From NCBI RefSeq assembly GCF_903970965.1, contig NZ_CAJCKW010000009.1:124001-188000 (forward strand): 64,000 nt of DNA, written 5' to 3'. Below the pieces are notes generated by a model that saw only the letters and a program-made list of their open reading frames with translations, was not told where the DNA came from and did no database searches. Positions 61,635 through 64,000 of this stretch are shown piece by piece. Each line of letters begins with the position of its first letter. Positions within the stretch are counted from its first letter, which is position 1. Source of the stretch: Aureimonas sp. ME7. GTDB lineage: Bacteria; Pseudomonadota; Alphaproteobacteria; Rhizobiales; Rhizobiaceae. The position numbers and the translations under genes were made by a program.

Positions 61635-62612
61635 ATGCCCACCACTGGCATCCGCGCCGGGGCGAACTCTTCCGACACCCGCCTTGCGATCGTGAAGGAA
61701 ACGGCCTGGGCCGTCGTCCCCGCCAACCCCGCATTCCAAGCGCTGCGTTTCACGTCCGAAAACCTCCAGCCCGCCAAGGAAACAACCCGCTCCGGCGAAA
61801 TCCGCCCCGATCGCAACGTCGTGGACGAGATCCTGACCGGCCGCTCGGTCGCCGGCCCGATCGGGTTCGAGCTTTCCTACGGCGCATTGGATATGCTGCT
61901 GGAAAGCCTCTTCTTCTCCGAGTGGGGCGGTACTGGCTCCAACACGATCAAGAACGGCGCTGGTCTCGGCCAATCGTTCACCGCAGAGCGCACGCTGCGC
62001 CTGCCCGGCGGCACGTCGCACTACACCCGGTTCAACGGCCTCGTCGTAAACTCTCTGTCGCTCGACATCACAGCCGGTGCGCTCGTCACCGGCTCCATGG
62101 ACGTCATGGGCAAGTTCGGCGGCGCAGGGACGACGGCCATCGCCGGTGCGACCTACGCCGACGCTCCGCAGAACCGCGTCATCAACGCGGCCACGCACTT
62201 CGCCGGCCTGACGATTGCAGGCGTCGCCGAGGCACCGATCGTGCGTTCGATCAGTCTCAACATCACCAACAACCTGCGAGCCCAGCGCGCCGTCGGCGAT
62301 CTCGACAACATCGGCATGGGCCTCGGTCAGTTCGAAGTGACGGGCTCCGTCGAAGCCTACTTCAAGAGCGGCTCCCTTCTCGACGCCTTCCTCGCGCACA
62401 CCGATCTCGGCCTGCAGTTCGCGCTCGGGACGGAGGCGGGCAAGAAGTACCAGTTCTCGGTTCCGACCGCCGTTCCGACCGGCTCGCCCGGCGGCAATGC
62501 CAACGGCAACGACGACGACATGATGCAGACGTTCGACTTTACGGGCGTTCTGGATCGCACGTCGGGCACGCCCATCGGCGCCACCATCCAGATCGTTCGC
62601 GGAGTGTCCTGA
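61635..62612 (+). CDS. Phage tail tube protein
   Basis: 325 residues. N-terminus TGIRAGANSSDTRLAIVKETAWAVVPA with LRFTSENLQPAKETTRSGEI, a typical start for siphovirus tail tube proteins (Phage_tube_2 type). GGAG 7 bases before ATG 61635 favours it over ATG 61623. Appears intact, in contrast to the head genes. Confidence 0.83.
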   Translation: MPTTGIRAGANSSDTRLAIVKETAWAVVPANPAFQALRFTSENLQPAKETTRSGEIRPDRNVVDEILTGRSVAGPIGFELSYGALDMLLESLFFSEWGGTGSNTIKNGAGLGQSFTAERTLRLPGGTSHYTRFNGLVVNSLSLDITAGALVTGSMDVMGKFGGAGTTAIAGATYADAPQNRVINAATHFAGLTIAGVAEAPIVRSISLNITNNLRAQRAVGDLDNIGMGLGQFEVTGSVEAYFKSGSLLDAFLAHTDLGLQFALGTEAGKKYQFSVPTAVPTGSPGGNANGNDDDMMQTFDFTGVLDRTSGTPIGATIQIVRGVS

Positions 62613-62614
62613 CC

Positions 62615-62800
62615 ATGCGTGTCGAGATCATCGAAGGCTTCGAGGTCGATACCGCCAGCGGTCCCGTCCGCTACGAGCGCGGCCAGGTCGTCGGCAACGG
62701 TCAGAAGAACTGGGTCGACAAGGGTCTTGCCGTCGAGGCGGCCGACGAAGCGCCCAAGACCAAGCCCGAACCGGAATCGGCCGAGAAGCCGAAGGGCTGA
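62615..62800 (+). CDS. Small acidic phage protein
   Basis: 61 residues, begins 2 bases after the tail-tube stop. VDTASGPVRYERGQVV and NWVDKGLAVEA resemble small phage structural accessory proteins; the C-terminus is Lys/Glu/Pro-rich. No function assigned. Confidence 0.6.
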   Translation: MRVEIIEGFEVDTASGPVRYERGQVVGNGQKNWVDKGLAVEAADEAPKTKPEPESAEKPKG

Positions 62801-62884
62801 CCGGCTGACACGCGCCGGCGGTTCTGTCGGGGGCTGCCGGCGCACCCACCCACCCCGACCCACCCGACATCAAGGAAACCCGAC

Positions 62885-63328
62885 ATGCAGATCGACGGCT
62901 ATGTGAAGCCCGACAAGGAAATCGCCCTCCACCAGGGCGTCAGCTTCGAGTACCCGACTAAGTACGGCGACGTTCATATCACGGCACGGCTGGCCGGCCG
63001 CGACAACGTGAAGTGGCGCCTCGCGATGAAGGTGCACAACGAGTACCTCGAGCGCCGCAAGAACCTCGACAGCCTCGACGACAAGGAATCGGAACGCCGA
63101 TTCCTCGGGATCGTCTACGAGAACCTCGTCATCGACTGGTCCACCACGATCAAGTCCGACGGCGCCGAGATCGAGGCGACGAAGGAGAACTTCGTGGAGC
63201 TCATGTCGAACCCGGCGACGTCGAACGTCCTCTCGGTGTTCCTGCGGGACGCTTCGGACGAGACCCACTTCCGGCCGCTCTCCGACGAGGAAATGGAGGG
63301 AAACTCGCTCAAGCCGTCCGATGGGTGA
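62885..63328 (+). CDS. Tail assembly chaperone, G-like product
   Basis: 147 residues. No enzyme motif; position after the tail tube, acidic C-terminus and a slippery heptamer near the 3' end match lambda gpG. Reading in the zero frame ends at TGA 63326. Slippage at 63298-63304 yields a longer ~252-residue product with the next frame. Confidence 0.7.
   Translation: MQIDGYVKPDKEIALHQGVSFEYPTKYGDVHITARLAGRDNVKWRLAMKVHNEYLERRKNLDSLDDKESERRFLGIVYENLVIDWSTTIKSDGAEIEATKENFVELMSNPATSNVLSVFLRDASDETHFRPLSDEEMEGNSLKPSDG
63298..63304 (+). other. Programmed -1 frameshift site GGGAAAC
   Basis: The heptamer lies exactly in X XXY YYZ register (GAG GGA AAC), seven codons before the stop. After a -1 slip the ribosome reads LAQAVRWVIEWGDK, joining the downstream frame without a stop. 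Lambda G/GT uses GGGAAAG at the same place. Confidence 0.8.
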
Positions 63329-63642
63329 TCGAATGGGGCGATAAGGTCGAGTGGCTTCGGGAGATGGTGCCCGACAGTCCCCACCTTGCTTCCCAACCCG
63401 ACATCGGGCCGCTGGAAGAGTTCATCTGGTCGATGTTCTGGAGCCTCCATGCGGGGCGCCAGATCGGCATGAGCGGCTATCAGGCGATCCCCGTGGTCGA
63501 GGTCATGGCGTACTGCGCCCTGGCCGGCATCACGGATGCTTCGGAGCGAATGCTGCTCCTCCGGCTCATGCAGGTGATGGATCGCGAGATGCTCGCCGTG
63601 CTGGCGAAGAAGGCCGATAAAGACCGGAAGCGGGGGAAGTGA
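63325..63642 (+). CDS. T-domain of the tail assembly chaperone (reached by frameshift)
   Basis: 105 residues if translated alone from GTG 63325 (GTGA overlap with the upstream stop); more likely made mainly as the C-terminal part of the frameshift product. A small helical protein (LEEFIWSMFWSLHAGRQIG, EVMAYCALAGI) with a Lys/Arg-rich end. Lambda gpT-like in position and frame. Confidence 0.7.
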   Translation: MIEWGDKVEWLREMVPDSPHLASQPDIGPLEEFIWSMFWSLHAGRQIGMSGYQAIPVVEVMAYCALAGITDASERMLLLRLMQVMDREMLAVLAKKADKDRKRGK

Positions 63643-63720
63643 TCCGCTTCCGGCAACGCAGGCGATCAATCCGGCGATGTTCGATGCCCTTTTCGGGTAG
63701 GTCAGAAACGACACGCCGAC

Positions 63721-63790
63721 CCAAATTGCATGAATACGCATGAAACACGACGAAACGTACCGAAACGATACGGAATGGACAGAAACAGCG
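63721..63790 (+). repeat. Seven helically phased 10-bp units (NGAAAC-like)
   Basis: From 63721 the sequence divides into seven 10-base units, the last six centred on GAAAC, GAATA or GGAAT at exact 10-base spacing (GAAAC at 63742, 63752, 63762, 63782). The last two units contain the -35 of the next promoter. Likely an activator or repressor array, or intrinsically bent DNA. Confidence 0.6.
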
Positions 63791-63804
63791 TGTAGCCATA
63801 TATC
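63776..63804 (+). promoter_or_regulatory. Internal sigma-70-like promoter in the prophage
   Basis: TGGACA (63776-63781), 17 bases, TATATC (63799-63804). The -35 matches the consensus at 5 of 6 positions and the -10 at 4 of 6. Start of transcription is expected near 63811, about 40 bases before the last gene. Confidence 0.55.
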
Positions 63805-63811
63805 CGCAACG

Positions 63812-63828
63812 GCGGACATGTTGTCCGC
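63812..63828. promoter_or_regulatory. Palindromic operator candidate at the transcription start
   Basis: GCGGACA-TGT-TGTCCGC, a perfect 7-bp inverted repeat with a 3-base centre. It covers the predicted +1 of the 63776-63804 promoter, the classic place for a repressor site. Confidence 0.6.
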
Positions 63829-63849
63829 TCAACGGAACGAGCAAGCACG

Positions 63850-64000
63850 ATGAATAGGATGCTTTCCAGCTTCGTCGCCAGCCTCGGCACCCTTGCGTCG
63901 CTGTGGCCCGCGACGACACCGCATAGATACCCGCACGAGTCCGAAATGGACGCCCTGCGGACCGATGTCGTGAAGGTTGGGGCTGATCTCAGCCGCACCA
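63850..64000 (+). CDS. Small phage protein, 3' end outside window
   Basis: At least 50 residues (MNRMLSSFVASLGTLASLWPA...), open to the window edge. GGAACGAG lies 8 bases before ATG 63850. Short proteins of this kind are common between tail chaperones and the tape measure gene in related prophages. The preceding 63643-63849 gap holds the array, promoter and palindrome. Confidence 0.55.
   Translation, partial: MNRMLSSFVASLGTLASLWPATTPHRYPHESEMDALRTDVVKVGADLSRT

Larger units (their letters stand above)
57750..64000. mobile_element. Partial, rearranged prophage integrated at tRNA-Arg(CCT)
   Basis: Starts right after the tRNA with leftward integrase and AlpA-like genes, then rightward remnants of a siphovirus-like structural module: terminase stub, portal/scaffold fusion, coat/terminator fusion, tail tube and tail chaperones. 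No repressor, replication or lysis genes are visible. The right end and attR are beyond 64000. I found no second copy of the tRNA 3' end inside the window. Confidence 0.85.

Noticed and set aside
63702-63998. Leftward 98-codon open frame across the decamer array
   Set aside because: Translation is repetitive because of the array, has no ribosome site, and opposes the promoter and gene reading rightward.
57750-64000. A second att site inside the window
   Set aside because: No second copy of the tRNA 3' end was seen; the right boundary must lie beyond the window.

Overview
The window is high-GC, gene-dense DNA from an alphaproteobacterium, most likely a member of the Hyphomicrobiales (Rhizobiales). 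Supporting evidence: a PuuD-type urate oxidase, PHB genes under PhaR, ThuA/ThuB, a short rhizobial-type RpoH, CarD, a Suv3-like helicase beside an S4-domain gene, and DUF3309 mini-proteins. I cannot fix the genus from sequence alone; the Aurantimonadaceae are one possibility.

Layout. (1) 1-3540: purine catabolism, with urate oxidase (cut by the window edge), guanine deaminase and a FAH-family hydrolase. (2) 3687-9504: GlgE-Mak-GlgB, which builds alpha-glucan from maltose-1-phosphate. (3) 9508-18665: a diguanylate cyclase, then a cassette of two transglutaminase-fold proteins and a circularly permuted ATP-grasp/alpha-E fusion, with a divergent Peptidase_Mx-type zinc peptidase. This is a poorly understood, probably peptide-forming system. 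(4) 18868-27168: TreZ-MalQ-TreY-ThuA-ThuB, a tightly overlapping operon that turns glucan into trehalose and then oxidises trehalose. (5) 27464-41046: exporter, glyoxalase I, pyruvate carboxylase, a DeoR regulator with an MFS transporter, two tiny DUF3309-like membrane proteins, IspG, a lytic transglycosylase, GNAT, AzlCD, a prenyl synthase, MtgA and L32. (6) 41149-45094: PhaR, PhaA, PhaB and two PepSY-like secreted proteins. (7) 45154-53075: RNA helicase, S4 protein, ferredoxin, CarD, RpoH and an M48 lipoprotein protease. (8) 53341-57597: the thiamine transporter ThiBPQ behind a TPP riboswitch, with divergent thiamine pyrophosphokinase. (9) 57673 to the end: a prophage integrated next to tRNA-Arg(CCT), running off the right edge.

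Regions 2 and 4 interlock. Mak makes maltose-1-phosphate, GlgE extends glucan with it, GlgB branches it, TreY/TreZ release trehalose from linear glucan, MalQ recycles short maltodextrins, and ThuA/ThuB act on trehalose. TreS, the usual source of maltose for Mak and often fused to it, is absent here.

The prophage is the most unusual part. Its terminase survives only as a C-terminal stub. The portal start is joined in frame to a scaffold end, and the coat start is joined in frame to a tail-terminator end, so at least three deletions have collapsed the head module. The tail module looks intact. It keeps a lambda G/GT-like -1 frameshift site (GGGAAAC, 63298-63304). After it lies a compact regulated promoter: seven helically phased 10-bp units, a good -35/-10 pair, and a palindrome at the expected start of transcription.
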